This document shows positions 16,166 through 25,663 of a stretch of 43,285 nt of DNA, in pieces (position 1 is the stretch's first letter; every line of letters starts with the position of its first letter). This stretch comes from Clostridiales bacterium (GTDB taxonomy: Bacteria > Bacillota > Clostridia > Saccharofermentanales > Saccharofermentanaceae), in the NCBI GenBank assembly GCA_017615325.1, contig JAGAAI010000012.1, forward strand, positions 1 through 43,285. Reading direction: 5' to 3'. The notes under the pieces were generated by a model that did no database searches, was not told the DNA's origin, and saw nothing but the letters and a program-made list of their open reading frames with translations. A program made the position numbers and the translations under genes.

Positions 16166-17857
16166 TTAGAATCCTGCCATCCTGAGGGCTTCGGAAGCTT
16201 CCACTTCACTTACATCGGAAGAATTCCTGAACTTAACTTCGACCTTGCCTTCACCTGCGGCTCTTCCTACCGTTATCCTCATGGGGATACCGATAAGGTC
16301 AGCATCCTTGAACTTAACGCCGGGGCGCTCGTTGCGGTCATCGATCAGGACTTCCGCACCGGCTTCGGTAAACTTGGAATAGAGGTCTTCAGCAAGGTTC
16401 ATGATCGTCTCATCATTCGTCTTTGTGGGAATGATGATGACCTGATAAGGAGCGATGCCCTCAGGCCAGATGATACCGTCGTCATCGTGATGCTGCTCGA
16501 TGACTGCTGCCATCGTACGGGAAACGCCGATACCGTAGCAGCCCATGATCATGTTGTTTTCCTTGCCTTCCTTGTCAAGATAGATACAGCCCAAAGCCTT
16601 GGAATACTTTGTTCCGAGCTTGAAGATGTGTCCGACCTCGATGCCTCTTGCCAAAGAAAGAGTACCCTCTTTACACTTGGGGCAAAGGTCGCCTTCAACG
16701 GCGCTCCTGATGTCGGCTACTGTATCAGGTGTGAAGTCACGTCCGATATTTACGTTCTTAAAGTGATAGTCTGTCTCGTTTGCACCGACGATGAAGTTTC
16801 TCATGGAAGCAACTTCTATGTCGGCAATAACTTCGATCTTCTTCTTGAGGTCAACGGGGCCTGCGAATCCGACCTTAGCGCCCGTGATCTGCTCAACATC
16901 ATCGAAGGCTGCGAGCTCGAGCTCGTTTGCTCCAAGGAGGTTTACGAGCTTTGTCTCGTTGATCTCGCGGTCACCTCTTACCATAACTGCAACGATCCTG
17001 CCGTCTGCATTGTAGAGGATCGTCTTAACGAAATTGTCGGGTGTCGTGCCAAGGAAAGATACGAGTTCTTCGATCGTCTTGGCATCAGGCGTTAAGATCT
17101 TCTCGATGTCCTTCATCTCCTCTTCGGAAGGAGCGGGAGCGCATGTTGCTGCCTTCTCCTCGTTGGCAGCATAACCGCACTTGCCGCAGTAGCAGATCCC
17201 GTCTTCTCCGACGTCGCTCTTGACCATGAATTCCTGGGATCCGGAACCGCCCATGGCGCCGGAATCGGCATCAACGATCGTGTAATCCAGACCCATCCTG
17301 TCGAAGATCTTCCTGTAGGCGTCGTACATGATGTTGTAGGACTTATCGAGGCCTTCTTCGTCACAGTCGAAGGAATAAGCGTCCTTCATGACGAACTCAC
17401 GTGATCTCATGACGCCGAATCTCGGTCTCTTCTCGTCACGGTACTTGTGCTGGATCTGATAAAGGGTAACGGGAAGCTGCTTATAGGAACGGATGTTGTC
17501 CCTTACAGCCTCAGTGAAGGATTCCTCATGAGTAGGACCCAAGCAGAAGTCTCTTCCTCCCCTGTCGTGGAGTCTGAACATCTCGGGACCAAACCTGTCC
17601 CATCTTCCGGATGCCTTGTATGCCTCAGCAGGGAGAAGTGCCGGCATGATGAGCTCCTGGGCTCCTGCCTTATCCATCTCTTCCCTGATGATATTCTCAA
17701 CCTTGCGGTATACACGGAATCCCAGCGGCATGAACGAATAGATACCCGATGCCTCTTTACGGATAAGGCCCGCACGGAGCATCAACTGATGTGAAGGTAT
17801 CTCGGCATCTGCCGGGATCTCACGCTGTGTAGACAAAAACAAACCGGAAACTCTCAT
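16166..17857 (-). CDS. proS: Prolyl-tRNA synthetase, bacterial type with editing domain
   Basis: A class II aminoacyl-tRNA synthetase of about 563 residues. The [20 protein letters not shown] segment (motif 2) and the [14 protein letters not shown] region (motif 3) are clear. Between them lies the INS editing domain (about 220-380), including a [13 protein letters not shown] segment and the conserved Lys of FVKTILY. The C-terminal anticodon-binding domain is intact. The ATG at 17855-17857 with SD GAGGG is chosen over an upstream in-frame TTG. No T-box leader is seen; the promoter lies only 36 bp upstream. Confidence 0.95.
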   Translation of the reverse strand: MRVSGLFLSTQREIPADAEIPSHQLMLRAGLIRKEASGIYSFMPLGFRVYRKVENIIREEMDKAGAQELIMPALLPAEAYKASGRWDRFGPEMFRLHDRGGRDFCLGPTHEESFTEAVRDNIRSYKQLPVTLYQIQHKYRDEKRPRFGVMRSREFVMKDAYSFDCDEEGLDKSYNIMYDAYRKIFDRMGLDYTIVDADSGAMGGSGSQEFMVKSDVGEDGICYCGKCGYAANEEKAATCAPAPSEEEMKDIEKILTPDAKTIEELVSFLGTTPDNFVKTILYNADGRIVAVMVRGDREINETKLVNLLGANELELAAFDDVEQITGAKVGFAGPVDLKKKIEVIADIEVASMRNFIVGANETDYHFKNVNIGRDFTPDTVADIRSAVEGDLCPKCKEGTLSLARGIEVGHIFKLGTKYSKALGCIYLDKEGKENNMIMGCYGIGVSRTMAAVIEQHHDDDGIIWPEGIAPYQVIIIPTKTNDETIMNLAEDLYSKFTEAGAEVLIDDRNERPGVKFKDADLIGIPMRITVGRAAGEGKVEVKFRNSSDVSEVEASEALRMAGF

Positions 17858-17892
17858 TGGCTTTCCCTCTCTATTAAACAAATATAAGAGAA

Positions 17893-17921
17893 AGTATAAA
17901 GGAAAGCCGTGTTTTTTTCAA
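17893..17921 (-). promoter_or_regulatory. proS promoter
   Basis: On the minus strand TTGAAA (17916-17921), 17-bp spacer, TATACT (17893-17898). The -35 abuts the stop codon of the small membrane protein. GGCTTTCC within the spacer is complementary to GGAAAGCC just before the proS ATG, so a read-through transcript from upstream could hide the proS ribosome binding site. Confidence 0.75.
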
Positions 17922-18083
17922 TTACGAGAGGATGCCAATGAGGAAGATGACATCCAAGACTCCGCAAAAGAGGATAATGAGTGCGCATATGATGTAAAGT
18001 CCGGTATGTCTGTTCTCGTACTCTTTGTCTGACATGCCGTATTTCTTCTTAGGCTTGCGGTCGAAGATACTGCCGAGTGACAT
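17922..18083 (-). CDS. Small single-pass membrane protein, 53 residues
   Basis: Too short for the usual length cut-off but well supported: ATG with GGGGG ten bases upstream, an in-frame TAG directly before the ATG, and a clear layout. A basic N-terminal half (FDRKPKKKYG, then MSDKEYENRHTG) precedes one hydrophobic helix (about 29-52), so the charged part probably stays in the cytosol. It lies head to head with pyk, and its stop touches the proS -35. I do not recognise a family. Confidence 0.6.
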   Translation of the reverse strand: MSLGSIFDRKPKKKYGMSDKEYENRHTGLYIICALIILFCGVLDVIFLIGILS

Positions 18084-18150
18084 CTACACATTACCCCCTT
18101 CTTGCATTTATTCATCCCACGTTATCGGAAAATCAAAAGAATGTAGATAG

Positions 18151-18156
18151 ATTATA
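18151..18156 (-). promoter_or_regulatory. Possible -10 of the small membrane protein gene
   Basis: Minus strand TATAAT about 68 bp upstream of the ATG at 18083. No good -35 at 16-18 bp, so it may need an activator. Confidence 0.4.
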
Positions 18157-18177
18157 GTATCGGACAATATGACTTGC

Positions 18178-18195
18178 TTGTCATAGGTGTGACAA
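18178..18195. promoter_or_regulatory. Operator-like palindrome between divergent promoters
   Basis: TTGTCA-N6-TGACAA lies between the -10 elements of the small membrane protein gene and of pyk. It is the size and symmetry of a dimeric repressor site and loosely resembles Rex sites (TTGTTAA-N4-TTAACAA), but differs from that consensus at several positions. The regulator is unknown. Confidence 0.4.
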
Positions 18196-18235
18196 TCATT
18201 TAACAAATCACCTGAAATACCGAATATTACGGCCG

Positions 18236-18244
18236 TGATATAAT
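18236..18244 (+). promoter_or_regulatory. pyk promoter, extended -10
   Basis: TGATATAAT (TATAAT at 18239-18244) lies about 31 bp upstream of the pyk ATG. No -35 match at 17 bp, which fits an extended -10 promoter. Confidence 0.65.
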
Positions 18245-18275
18245 AAAATGTACAAAATAAGGAAGGTATATTTGT

Positions 18276-20036
18276 ATGACTTTTCGAAAAACGAAGATAA
18301 TCTGCACATTAGGACCTGCCGTTGACAGCGATGAGATGATAAGAAAACTCATGTTAAACGGCATGAATGTCGCGAGAATAAATATGTCCCACGGGACGCA
18401 CGAGGAACAGCTGGTAAGGATCGAGAGAGTCAAGAGGATCCGCGAGGAATTGGGACTCCCCGTAGCCCTGCTCCTTGATACCAAGGGACCTGAGATCAGG
18501 ACCGGCACTTTTAAGGAAGGCAAGACGTATCTTAACGAAGGCGATGACGTCGTTATCTGCAAGGAGGACGTTGAGGGTACTGCCGCTAAGTTCTCATGCA
18601 CATATAAGCAGTTGGCAGAAGACATCGGCGTCGGCTCCAAGATCCTCATAGACGACGGTCTGATAGAACTTACCGTAAAGAACATCTGTAACGGTGATGT
18701 TTACTGCACTGTCGTAAACGGCGGTGAGATCTCCAACCGCAAGAGCATCAACCTGCCCAACACCAAGATCCGTCTCCCCGCCCTTACCGACAAGGACAAG
18801 TCTGACCTTCTCTTTGTCGTCGAGAACGAATTCGACTTCATAGCGGCATCTTTCGTCCGCCGCGCAAGAGACGTTCAGGAGATAAGACAGGTATTGGATC
18901 ACGCAGGTGACCACGGCATCAACATCATCTCCAAGATCGAGAACAAGGAAGGCATAGATAACTTCGATGAGATCTTAAAGGTATCCGACGGCTTAATGGT
19001 CGCAAGAGGCGACCTGGGCGTTGAGATCCCTGCAGCGGAAGTCCCCGCCATCCAGAAGGAATCCATCCAGAAGTGCCATCAGTCGGGAAAGATCTCCATC
19101 ACGGCAACCCAGATGTTAGATTCCATGATCCGCAACCCGAGACCTACGAGAGCCGAGGTCTCCGACGTTGCAAACGCCATCTACGACGGCACATCGGCAG
19201 TAATGCTCTCCGGCGAGACCGCTGCAGGCAAGTATCCTATCGAAGCCCTCAGCATGATGGCTGACATAGCTCTCAAGACAGAAGAATCCATCAATTACTG
19301 GGGAAGATATGAGAAGACAAAGATCCCCATGGTAACCACCATCGGGAATGCCATAAGCCATGCTTCATGCACCACTGCCATGGACATCAAGGCCAAGGCG
19401 ATCGTATCTTTGTCTCACGGCGGCAAGACGGCAAGGCTCCTCTCGAGATTCAGGCCTGCCTGCCCCATCATCTCCACGACTGTATCCCCCAGGGTACAAA
19501 GACAGCTTAACTTAAGTTGGGGCGTCATGCCCTTCCTGGTAGCCGAAGCCCTCAATACGGACGACCTGTTCGATTCGGGGATCGCATGTGCTGCCAAGTC
19601 CGGGCTGCTGTCGGACGGTGACCTCGTCGTAATGACGGGCGGCACCCCCATAGGCATCTCCGGAACAACGAACACCATAAAAGTGCAATCGATCGGTACT
19701 CCTCTTGCCCAGGGCAAGGGACTCTTATCAAATGCCGGCGGAAGTCTCATCACCGGCACCGTAGTCAACATCAAAGACCCTTCTACTTATCAGAGCGGGC
19801 AGGTCAGTGTCCCCGAAGACATGATCCTGGTAGCTCCTTATACCAACAATGCCATGATGGATCTTATGAGACAGGCAAAGGTTATCATCACCGAAGATGA
19901 CGACCCTTCCTGCCACACGGCCACAGTCGCCATGGCACTGGAGATACCCACGATCCTTTCCTGCAGCGGGGCCTCTGCGCTGATAGAAGACGGCAGGACC
20001 GTTACGGTAGATCCCGTGAAGGGTTCCATCAACTGA
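18276..20036 (+). CDS. pyk: Pyruvate kinase with C-terminal PEP-utilising domain
   Basis: A 586-residue glycolytic enzyme that converts PEP and ADP to pyruvate and ATP. The core shows RINMSHG (35-41), LLDTKGPEIRTG, ISKIENKEG, MVARGDLGVEIP and the signature ATQMLDSMI...RAEVSDVANAI. After residue about 490 it has the extra C-terminal domain found in Bacillus-type enzymes, related to the PEP swivel domain, with CHTATVAMALEIPTI (the His is kept). SD AAGGAAGG. It is transcribed alone on the plus strand, divergent from the small membrane protein. Confidence 0.95.
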   Translation: MTFRKTKIICTLGPAVDSDEMIRKLMLNGMNVARINMSHGTHEEQLVRIERVKRIREELGLPVALLLDTKGPEIRTGTFKEGKTYLNEGDDVVICKEDVEGTAAKFSCTYKQLAEDIGVGSKILIDDGLIELTVKNICNGDVYCTVVNGGEISNRKSINLPNTKIRLPALTDKDKSDLLFVVENEFDFIAASFVRRARDVQEIRQVLDHAGDHGINIISKIENKEGIDNFDEILKVSDGLMVARGDLGVEIPAAEVPAIQKESIQKCHQSGKISITATQMLDSMIRNPRPTRAEVSDVANAIYDGTSAVMLSGETAAGKYPIEALSMMADIALKTEESINYWGRYEKTKIPMVTTIGNAISHASCTTAMDIKAKAIVSLSHGGKTARLLSRFRPACPIISTTVSPRVQRQLNLSWGVMPFLVAEALNTDDLFDSGIACAAKSGLLSDGDLVVMTGGTPIGISGTTNTIKVQSIGTPLAQGKGLLSNAGGSLITGTVVNIKDPSTYQSGQVSVPEDMILVAPYTNNAMMDLMRQAKVIITEDDDPSCHTATVAMALEIPTILSCSGASALIEDGRTVTVDPVKGSIN

Positions 20037-20119
20037 CAGGACCGATTGCATTAAGGACATCCGATATGAGAGCTATTTATCGGCAATATAGCCTAACAGA
20101 CAATATGAAAATGCCATAT

Positions 20120-20125
20120 TATAAT
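20120..20125 (+). promoter_or_regulatory. Possible promoter of the SH3/3D-rnj unit
   Basis: A perfect TATAAT lies 22 bp before the ATG at 20148. The -35 region is weak. A short CCGATA/TATCGG inverted repeat upstream (20060-20082) lacks a U-tract and is not a convincing pyk terminator, so read-through from pyk is possible. Confidence 0.4.
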
Positions 20126-20147
20126 GTAAGAGGATAAGGTCAATATC

Positions 20148-21272
20148 ATGAAATTTATAGGACTAACAGACCAGAATAATATAAGCCGGGATAAGGTGAT
20201 CTCGTCCGCAGTAGTTACGGGCATCGTCCTTTTGTGTGTCCTGTCTTCGGCAGGGCTTGTTTCCATGATGAATTACAAAGCCCGCAAGGACACCGTTATG
20301 CAGGATGAGAGAGTCGAGGAGATCCTTGACGAGACCACGACATCAGGTTCCGTATCTGAATCAGAATCCATAACAGAATCTGATCTTCTTGAGAAAGAGA
20401 ACCTGACGGTTTCAACTGCAGACAGCAGCACATCCGATACAACTACTGCTTCCTCTGACAGTTCAGATACCACGAGTTCTTCCGGCAGTGAATCAACATC
20501 CGATCTTGCACAAGGCACGGTCGAGACCACGACTTCTGCCGCAACAACTACCACGGCAACCGATGCCACCACCACTACGACGGCTGCCAAGGCAACGACT
20601 ACTACAACTACCACCAAAGCAACAACTTCCCAAAGCACGCTCAAAGAGTATTACGACGTTGTATATGCCACGACCGTCCTGAATGTAAGAAAGGGACCCG
20701 GCAAGGAATACGACATGGTAAAGCAGCTTAACGAAGGTGATGCTATCGATGTCGTAGCCAAGACGGAGAACGGCTGGTACAAGACGATCAACGGCAATTA
20801 CGTCCTGGCATCTCTTACTACTACCGAGAAGCCGGCTACAACGACAACGACCACTAAGGCTACGACAACTACCACAACGACAACTAAGTCGACCAAGTCG
20901 ACTACTAAAGCAACCACAAAGAGCACCACAGAACCCGTTTCAACTTCCAAGACCAAGATAGACGGCAAGAACATGGTATCTTTAGGAACTTTCAAGTGCA
21001 CATTCTACGGGCCTCAGCTTTTGCCGGACGGTTCCTACAGCACGACCACCGCAACAGGAACCAAGTGCACGCAGGGCAGGACCATCGCAGCCGACTGGTC
21101 CGTTCTTCCCGCCGGAACTGTTATCTATGTTAAGAACGATCCCCTTGGCGGAGACGGATATTATACAGTCGAAGACAAGGGCGGCGGCGTCAGAGGCAGG
21201 ATGATCGACATCTATGTTGATAACGGTGAAGAATGGGGCACCACTTCAGTAGAGGTTTATATAGTTAAATGA
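20148..21272 (+). CDS. Membrane-anchored SH3b and 3D-domain cell-wall protein with Thr-rich linkers
   Basis: A 374-residue envelope protein. One TM segment (about 18-41) anchors it. An acidic Ser/Thr-rich stalk (about 60-165) leads to a bacterial SH3 domain (about 170-222: VLNVRKGPGKEYDMV, GWYKTINGNYV). A second Thr/Lys-rich linker (about 223-268) leads to a C-terminal 3D domain (about 279-374) with the conserved aspartates in VEDKGGGV, RMIDIYVD. 3D domains occur in resuscitation-factor-like and lytic transglycosylase-like wall enzymes, so a peptidoglycan role is likely. Its stop overlaps the RNase J start as ATGA. Confidence 0.8.
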   Translation: MKFIGLTDQNNISRDKVISSAVVTGIVLLCVLSSAGLVSMMNYKARKDTVMQDERVEEILDETTTSGSVSESESITESDLLEKENLTVSTADSSTSDTTTASSDSSDTTSSSGSESTSDLAQGTVETTTSAATTTTATDATTTTTAAKATTTTTTTKATTSQSTLKEYYDVVYATTVLNVRKGPGKEYDMVKQLNEGDAIDVVAKTENGWYKTINGNYVLASLTTTEKPATTTTTTKATTTTTTTTKSTKSTTKATTKSTTEPVSTSKTKIDGKNMVSLGTFKCTFYGPQLLPDGSYSTTTATGTKCTQGRTIAADWSVLPAGTVIYVKNDPLGGDGYYTVEDKGGGVRGRMIDIYVDNGEEWGTTSVEVYIVK

Positions 21273-23104
21273 GCAAAAAGAAAAACGACGCTAACCCGCA
21301 GAAGGTAAAGCAGGAAAAAGCGCTCAAAAAGATTTCGGAAAAGAAAAAGGGTAATCCCTCCAAAAACAAATCCCAAAAGAACAGTCAGAAAAAATCTTCC
21401 AAAGGAGGCTCAAAGTCTTCCGGCAAGGAAACCGTTAAGATAATCCCTCTTGGCGGTCTATGTGAGATCGGCAAGAACATGACCGCTTTCGAGTATAAGG
21501 ATGACATGATCATCGTGGACTGCGGCATGGCTTTCCCCGAGGAGAACATGCCCGGCATCGACTGCGTCATCCAGGACTATTCCTATGTAAGGCAGAACCT
21601 GTCCAAGCTCCGCGGTATCCTCATAACCCACGGACATGAGGACCATATAGGTGCCCTCCCCTTCTTCCTGTCTGAGTTTAACTGTCCCGTATATGGCGGG
21701 CACCTCACGATAGAACTTATCAAGCATAAGCTTCAGGATAAGGGAGTCAAGCAGGCCGGCATCAAGATGACCGTCTTAAAGAACGGCGACAAGGTTAAGC
21801 TCGGCGCCTTTACCTGTGAATTCATAAGAGTCAATCACAGCATCGCGGATTCTTATGCGGTAGCGATAGATACCCCCGTCGGCATGATCGTACATTCGGG
21901 CGACTTCAAGATCGATTTTACACCCATAAACGGTAAGACGATAGATCTCCAGAGATTCGGCGAACTCGGCAAGAACGGTGTTCTTCTCTTCATGTGCGAA
22001 TCCACCAACGTCGAGATCGAAGGTTTCTCCAAGTCCGAGAAGAGCGTCGGCAAATCCTTCGAGAATCTCTTCAGGGAAGCAAGCGGAAGGATAATCGTCG
22101 CGACTTTCTCGAGCCATGTGCACAGGATGCAGCAGATCTTTACCGCCGCAGAGAAATACAACAGGAAAGTATGTCTTTCGGGAAGGAGCATGGAACAGGT
22201 ATTCCACATCGCCAACGATATGGGCTATATCGACATGCGCCCCAACACCCTGATCGACATCGGAAGCATAGACAATTACAGGGACAATGAGCTCGTCATC
22301 ATGACCACGGGATCTCAGGCGGAGCCCATGAGTGCTCTGTCCAGAATGGCTTTCGATTCCCACAAGGCCATAGACATTTCGAAAGGTGATACGGTCATAA
22401 TCTCCGCAGACCCGATCCCGGGCAACGAGAAACCCATATACCGTGTCATCAATGAACTTTACAAGAAGGGGGCCAATGTCATCTACGCATCTCTTGCCGA
22501 CGTACACGTATCAGGCCACGCCTACAGGAACGAGCTGATGCTCCTTCATACCCTGATCAAGCCCAAGTTCTTCATCCCCATTCACGGCGAATACAGGATG
22601 CTCCACCTCCATAAGGAACTGGCCGAAAGCCTCGGCGTCCCCCAGGAGAATATCTTCGTCCTCAATAACGGTGACGTATTGTCACTGTCATCCAAGGGCG
22701 GCAAGGTCACGGATAATGTCCCTGCTGATGCCGTTCTCATCGACGGCATGGCGACAGGGCATGTCAACGACCGCATCCTGACCGACAGGATCCATCTTGC
22801 CCAGGACGGTGTTGTAGCCGTGGCATTCACGGTCGACGACAATACGGGCAACCTTCTCTGTCCTCCGGCCGTCAACTCGATAGGCTTCAATTACGATGAG
22901 GATAAGATCGCGCTCAACAATGCGATATCGGATAAATGCATAAGGCTTCTTGCAGATTCATCCTATATAGACGCGACCGTCGAGAAGAGATCTTTCAGGG
23001 AACACCTCAAGAGCTTCATAAGTTCCAGAACGGGCAGGAGTCCGATGCTGATATTCACAGTAAGCCATGCCCAGGATGATATGACCTATTACGGGGATCA
23101 GTGA
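21269..23104 (+). CDS. rnj: Ribonuclease J with an unusual Lys/Ser-rich N-terminal extension
   Basis: A 611-residue metallo-beta-lactamase/beta-CASP nuclease for mRNA decay and rRNA maturation. The zinc motif HGHEDH (121-126), NHSIADSY, HSGDFKIDFTP and the beta-CASP TGSQAEPMSAL segment are intact, and a C-terminal domain is present. The first 54 residues are a low-complexity tail of Lys, Ser, Asn and Gln before the family start KIIPLGGL; most RNase J begin near that point. The start overlaps the upstream stop (ATGA), so the tail is truly in frame from the coupled ATG. It meets rel tail to tail with 3 bp between. Confidence 0.94.
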   Translation: MSKKKNDANPQKVKQEKALKKISEKKKGNPSKNKSQKNSQKKSSKGGSKSSGKETVKIIPLGGLCEIGKNMTAFEYKDDMIIVDCGMAFPEENMPGIDCVIQDYSYVRQNLSKLRGILITHGHEDHIGALPFFLSEFNCPVYGGHLTIELIKHKLQDKGVKQAGIKMTVLKNGDKVKLGAFTCEFIRVNHSIADSYAVAIDTPVGMIVHSGDFKIDFTPINGKTIDLQRFGELGKNGVLLFMCESTNVEIEGFSKSEKSVGKSFENLFREASGRIIVATFSSHVHRMQQIFTAAEKYNRKVCLSGRSMEQVFHIANDMGYIDMRPNTLIDIGSIDNYRDNELVIMTTGSQAEPMSALSRMAFDSHKAIDISKGDTVIISADPIPGNEKPIYRVINELYKKGANVIYASLADVHVSGHAYRNELMLLHTLIKPKFFIPIHGEYRMLHLHKELAESLGVPQENIFVLNNGDVLSLSSKGGKVTDNVPADAVLIDGMATGHVNDRILTDRIHLAQDGVVAVAFTVDDNTGNLLCPPAVNSIGFNYDEDKIALNNAISDKCIRLLADSSYIDATVEKRSFREHLKSFISSRTGRSPMLIFTVSHAQDDMTYYGDQ

Positions 23105-23107
23105 TCC

Positions 23108-25663
23108 TTACATCCTCTCGACTTCCAACACATCAGGAATACCTCTTATACGGCCGATGATCCTGTCGAGCTGATCCTTGCCCGAGATGGTCAGGGTAAC
23201 TGCCCAGCGCTGGGTATAGTCTTCGTCTGCAGGAGATCTGTCGATCTTAGCGACCTCGGCTTTTTCTTCCTTGATGTTATCAACGATATCGAAAAAGATA
23301 TTCTTCTTATCCGTGGCACGGATCTTAAGGCATACGCTGTATACTGAATCCCTGGCATGCTCGAGCCACTTGACCTTTACGAGCCTTGCAAAACGCTCGC
23401 GGTCCTTGTCGGTCTGATCACGCCTGTTAAGTATGTTGATTATATTGTTGCAGGCAACCTTATGGACACCGACTCCGGCACCCTGGGTAACATATCCGAT
23501 GATGGCATCCCCGTAGACGGGATGGCAGCACTTGGAAAGGTGGACCGCCACGTTCTCAAGGCCCTCAACTTCCACCTTATCGTTAACACGGACCTTGGAA
23601 GAAGACTTTGCCTTCTGGGGCGCAAGTTTATGCGGATCTGAATTGATCGCCTCGATGACATCGTTATCGAGCTGAACAAATCCGCTCGTATCCGTGCTCC
23701 CCTTCTTGCCCTTGCGGGTCTGATCGAACTTTCCTAATTCCAGAGGGATCTCCGGGGGACTATAGGCAACATGACCGTCAGATGTGATCCTGTATCCTAA
23801 GGCAGTCCTCTCTTCTTCAGGCAGGCTCCTTATGTAATCGTCACGAAGCCTTCCGAAGACCTTGGTAACCTTTATGCTCCCATAGCCTACAGCGGCATAA
23901 AGGTCATCTAAAGTGGAGAAACTGTTCCTTGAAAGAAGCGTGTCGATCGACTTCTGCGTAAGGAGCTTCTCAGGCACAAAACCGTTACGCTCGATCTCAT
24001 GGTAGAGCTTGTCCTTACCGCTTACGATATTCTCGGCTCTCTGTTCCTTCTTGAACCATGCATTGATCTTGGATCTGGCAGAGGACGTCCTTACTATATT
24101 GACCCAGTCCTTGGAAGGACCCTTGATCCTGGGAGAATCCAGTATCTCGACCATCTCACCGCTCTTAAGCTCATAGTTCAATGCGACCATCCTGCCGTTG
24201 ACCTTGGCGCCGTGCATATGGTTGCCGATGCCGCTGTGAATGGCATAAGCAAAATCGATGGGGCAGGAACCTGCGGGAAGCCTTACGACCTTTCCCTTAG
24301 GTGTATATACGAAGATCTCTTCCCCGCTTATATCCTTGATAACATCCAGTACGGACGTATCCGAGAACTCGCCCTGCGAGTCGATCAATTGCCTCATCTC
24401 GCTCATCTTGGCATCGTATCTGTCAGCCTTGAACTCGGCGGAATTACCGCTCTCCTTATAGTGCCAGTGGGCAGCGATACCGTACTCGGCGATCTGGTGC
24501 ATGGAATAAGTCCTGATCTGAACTTCGAAAGGAGTACCGTTCTTGTTCATTACCGTCGTATGGATCGACTGGTACTTATTCTCCTTAGGCATGGCGATAT
24601 AGTCCTTGAACCTGCCCGGGATATGCTGATACATCTCATGGATTATGCCCAGTACCGTATAGCAGTCTGCAAGCTCTTCAACGATGATGCGGCATGCATA
24701 AAGATCGTAGATCTGATCTATCGTCTTGCCCTTCATCTTCATCTTCTTATAGATGCTGTAGAAGTGCTTGGGACGTCCTTCGATATCGAAATGCTTGAAG
24801 CCGTATTCCGAAAGCCTTGCGGAGATCTCGGTTACGACATCCTCCATGAAGGTCTCACGTTCAGATCTCTTGCTGTTTACAAGACCTACGAGCTCGTTGT
24901 ATCCGTCAGGATCTAAGAACCTTAAACAGAGGTCCTCGAGTTCCCACTTAACCTTATAGATACCGAACCTTCCTGCGAAAGGAACATAGATATCCAGAGT
25001 CTCTCTCGCCTTCTCCACCTGCTTCTGGGGAGTCTGGAACTTTAAGGTCCTCATGTTATGGAGACGGTCAGCGAGTTTGATGAAGATGATCCTGACGTCA
25101 TCGGTCATGGCAAGGACCATCTTTCTTACGTTGGTTGCCTGTATCTCTTCCTTGGAATCGTAGGTAACGAGTTCGAGTTTGGTATTGATCTTGGTAACGC
25201 CGTCAACAAGGTTTGCGACCGTGGGACTGAACATCTGGGACAAAAGTTCCCAGTCAGCCACGGTATCCTCGATCGTATCATGGAGGAGGGCGCCTGCTAT
25301 GGTATCAGGATCGACCTCGAGTTCCGCCAGAATATCCGCTACGGCGATCGGGTGGATGATATAAGGTTCTCCTGTCATCCTCTTCTGGTGACGGTGGGCC
25401 TTGTATGCAAAGACAAAGACGTCGTTAAGATAAGCCCTCACTTCGTCAGGACTGTGACCGCTCACGGGACCCGCCTTGTCGTAGGATGCAACATACTTAT
25501 CCACGAGTTTGGTGAAGGTCTTCATTATATCTTCGGGGATCTCGGGAACGATACTCTTATCCGACAGATAATCGTACTCGTTAAAATCAGGATCGTTCTC
25601 CGGCAGGGCCAGAGAATCGACCTCAAGATCCTCTATCTTATTGCTCTTATCCATTCTATCCAT
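23108..25663 (-). CDS. Bifunctional (p)ppGpp synthetase/hydrolase Rel
   Basis: About 851 residues. Domain order: HD hydrolase (HDTIED near 128-133, with the upstream HQKRMTGEPYIIHP segment), synthetase with RFKDYIAMPK and YQSIHTTV (RFKD is typical of bifunctional enzymes), TGS (EIFVYTPKGKVVRLP), a zinc-finger/RIS domain (SKCCHPVYGDAIIGY) and a C-terminal ACT domain. It makes and degrades the stringent-response alarmone on the ribosome. The ATG at 25661-25663 with AGG upstream is chosen over an in-frame TTG. It overlaps the recJ end by 8 bp, as in the common recJ-apt-rel order but without apt. Confidence 0.94.
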   Translation of the reverse strand: MDRMDKSNKIEDLEVDSLALPENDPDFNEYDYLSDKSIVPEIPEDIMKTFTKLVDKYVASYDKAGPVSGHSPDEVRAYLNDVFVFAYKAHRHQKRMTGEPYIIHPIAVADILAELEVDPDTIAGALLHDTIEDTVADWELLSQMFSPTVANLVDGVTKINTKLELVTYDSKEEIQATNVRKMVLAMTDDVRIIFIKLADRLHNMRTLKFQTPQKQVEKARETLDIYVPFAGRFGIYKVKWELEDLCLRFLDPDGYNELVGLVNSKRSERETFMEDVVTEISARLSEYGFKHFDIEGRPKHFYSIYKKMKMKGKTIDQIYDLYACRIIVEELADCYTVLGIIHEMYQHIPGRFKDYIAMPKENKYQSIHTTVMNKNGTPFEVQIRTYSMHQIAEYGIAAHWHYKESGNSAEFKADRYDAKMSEMRQLIDSQGEFSDTSVLDVIKDISGEEIFVYTPKGKVVRLPAGSCPIDFAYAIHSGIGNHMHGAKVNGRMVALNYELKSGEMVEILDSPRIKGPSKDWVNIVRTSSARSKINAWFKKEQRAENIVSGKDKLYHEIERNGFVPEKLLTQKSIDTLLSRNSFSTLDDLYAAVGYGSIKVTKVFGRLRDDYIRSLPEEERTALGYRITSDGHVAYSPPEIPLELGKFDQTRKGKKGSTDTSGFVQLDNDVIEAINSDPHKLAPQKAKSSSKVRVNDKVEVEGLENVAVHLSKCCHPVYGDAIIGYVTQGAGVGVHKVACNNIINILNRRDQTDKDRERFARLVKVKWLEHARDSVYSVCLKIRATDKKNIFFDIVDNIKEEKAEVAKIDRSPADEDYTQRWAVTLTISGKDQLDRIIGRIRGIPDVLEVERM

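Noticed and set aside
17858..17921. A T-box leader for proS
   Set aside because: The promoter is only 36 bp from the ATG, and no T-box sequence or specifier stem is present.
18178..18195. The palindrome before pyk as a firm Rex site
   Set aside because: Half-sites differ from the TTGTTAA consensus, so the regulator is left unassigned.
20500..20960. Thr-codon repeats in the SH3/3D gene as a CRISPR or tandem-repeat element
   Set aside because: The repeats are irregular, in frame and encode Thr/Lys linkers; no fixed repeat-spacer pattern.
21776..22507. A 243-codon open frame antisense to RNase J
   Set aside because: Covers the conserved catalytic region of RNase J on the other strand; codon-bias shadow.
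23999..24916. A 305-codon open frame antisense to rel
   Set aside because: Wholly within the conserved rel coding region; its protein has no recognisable features.
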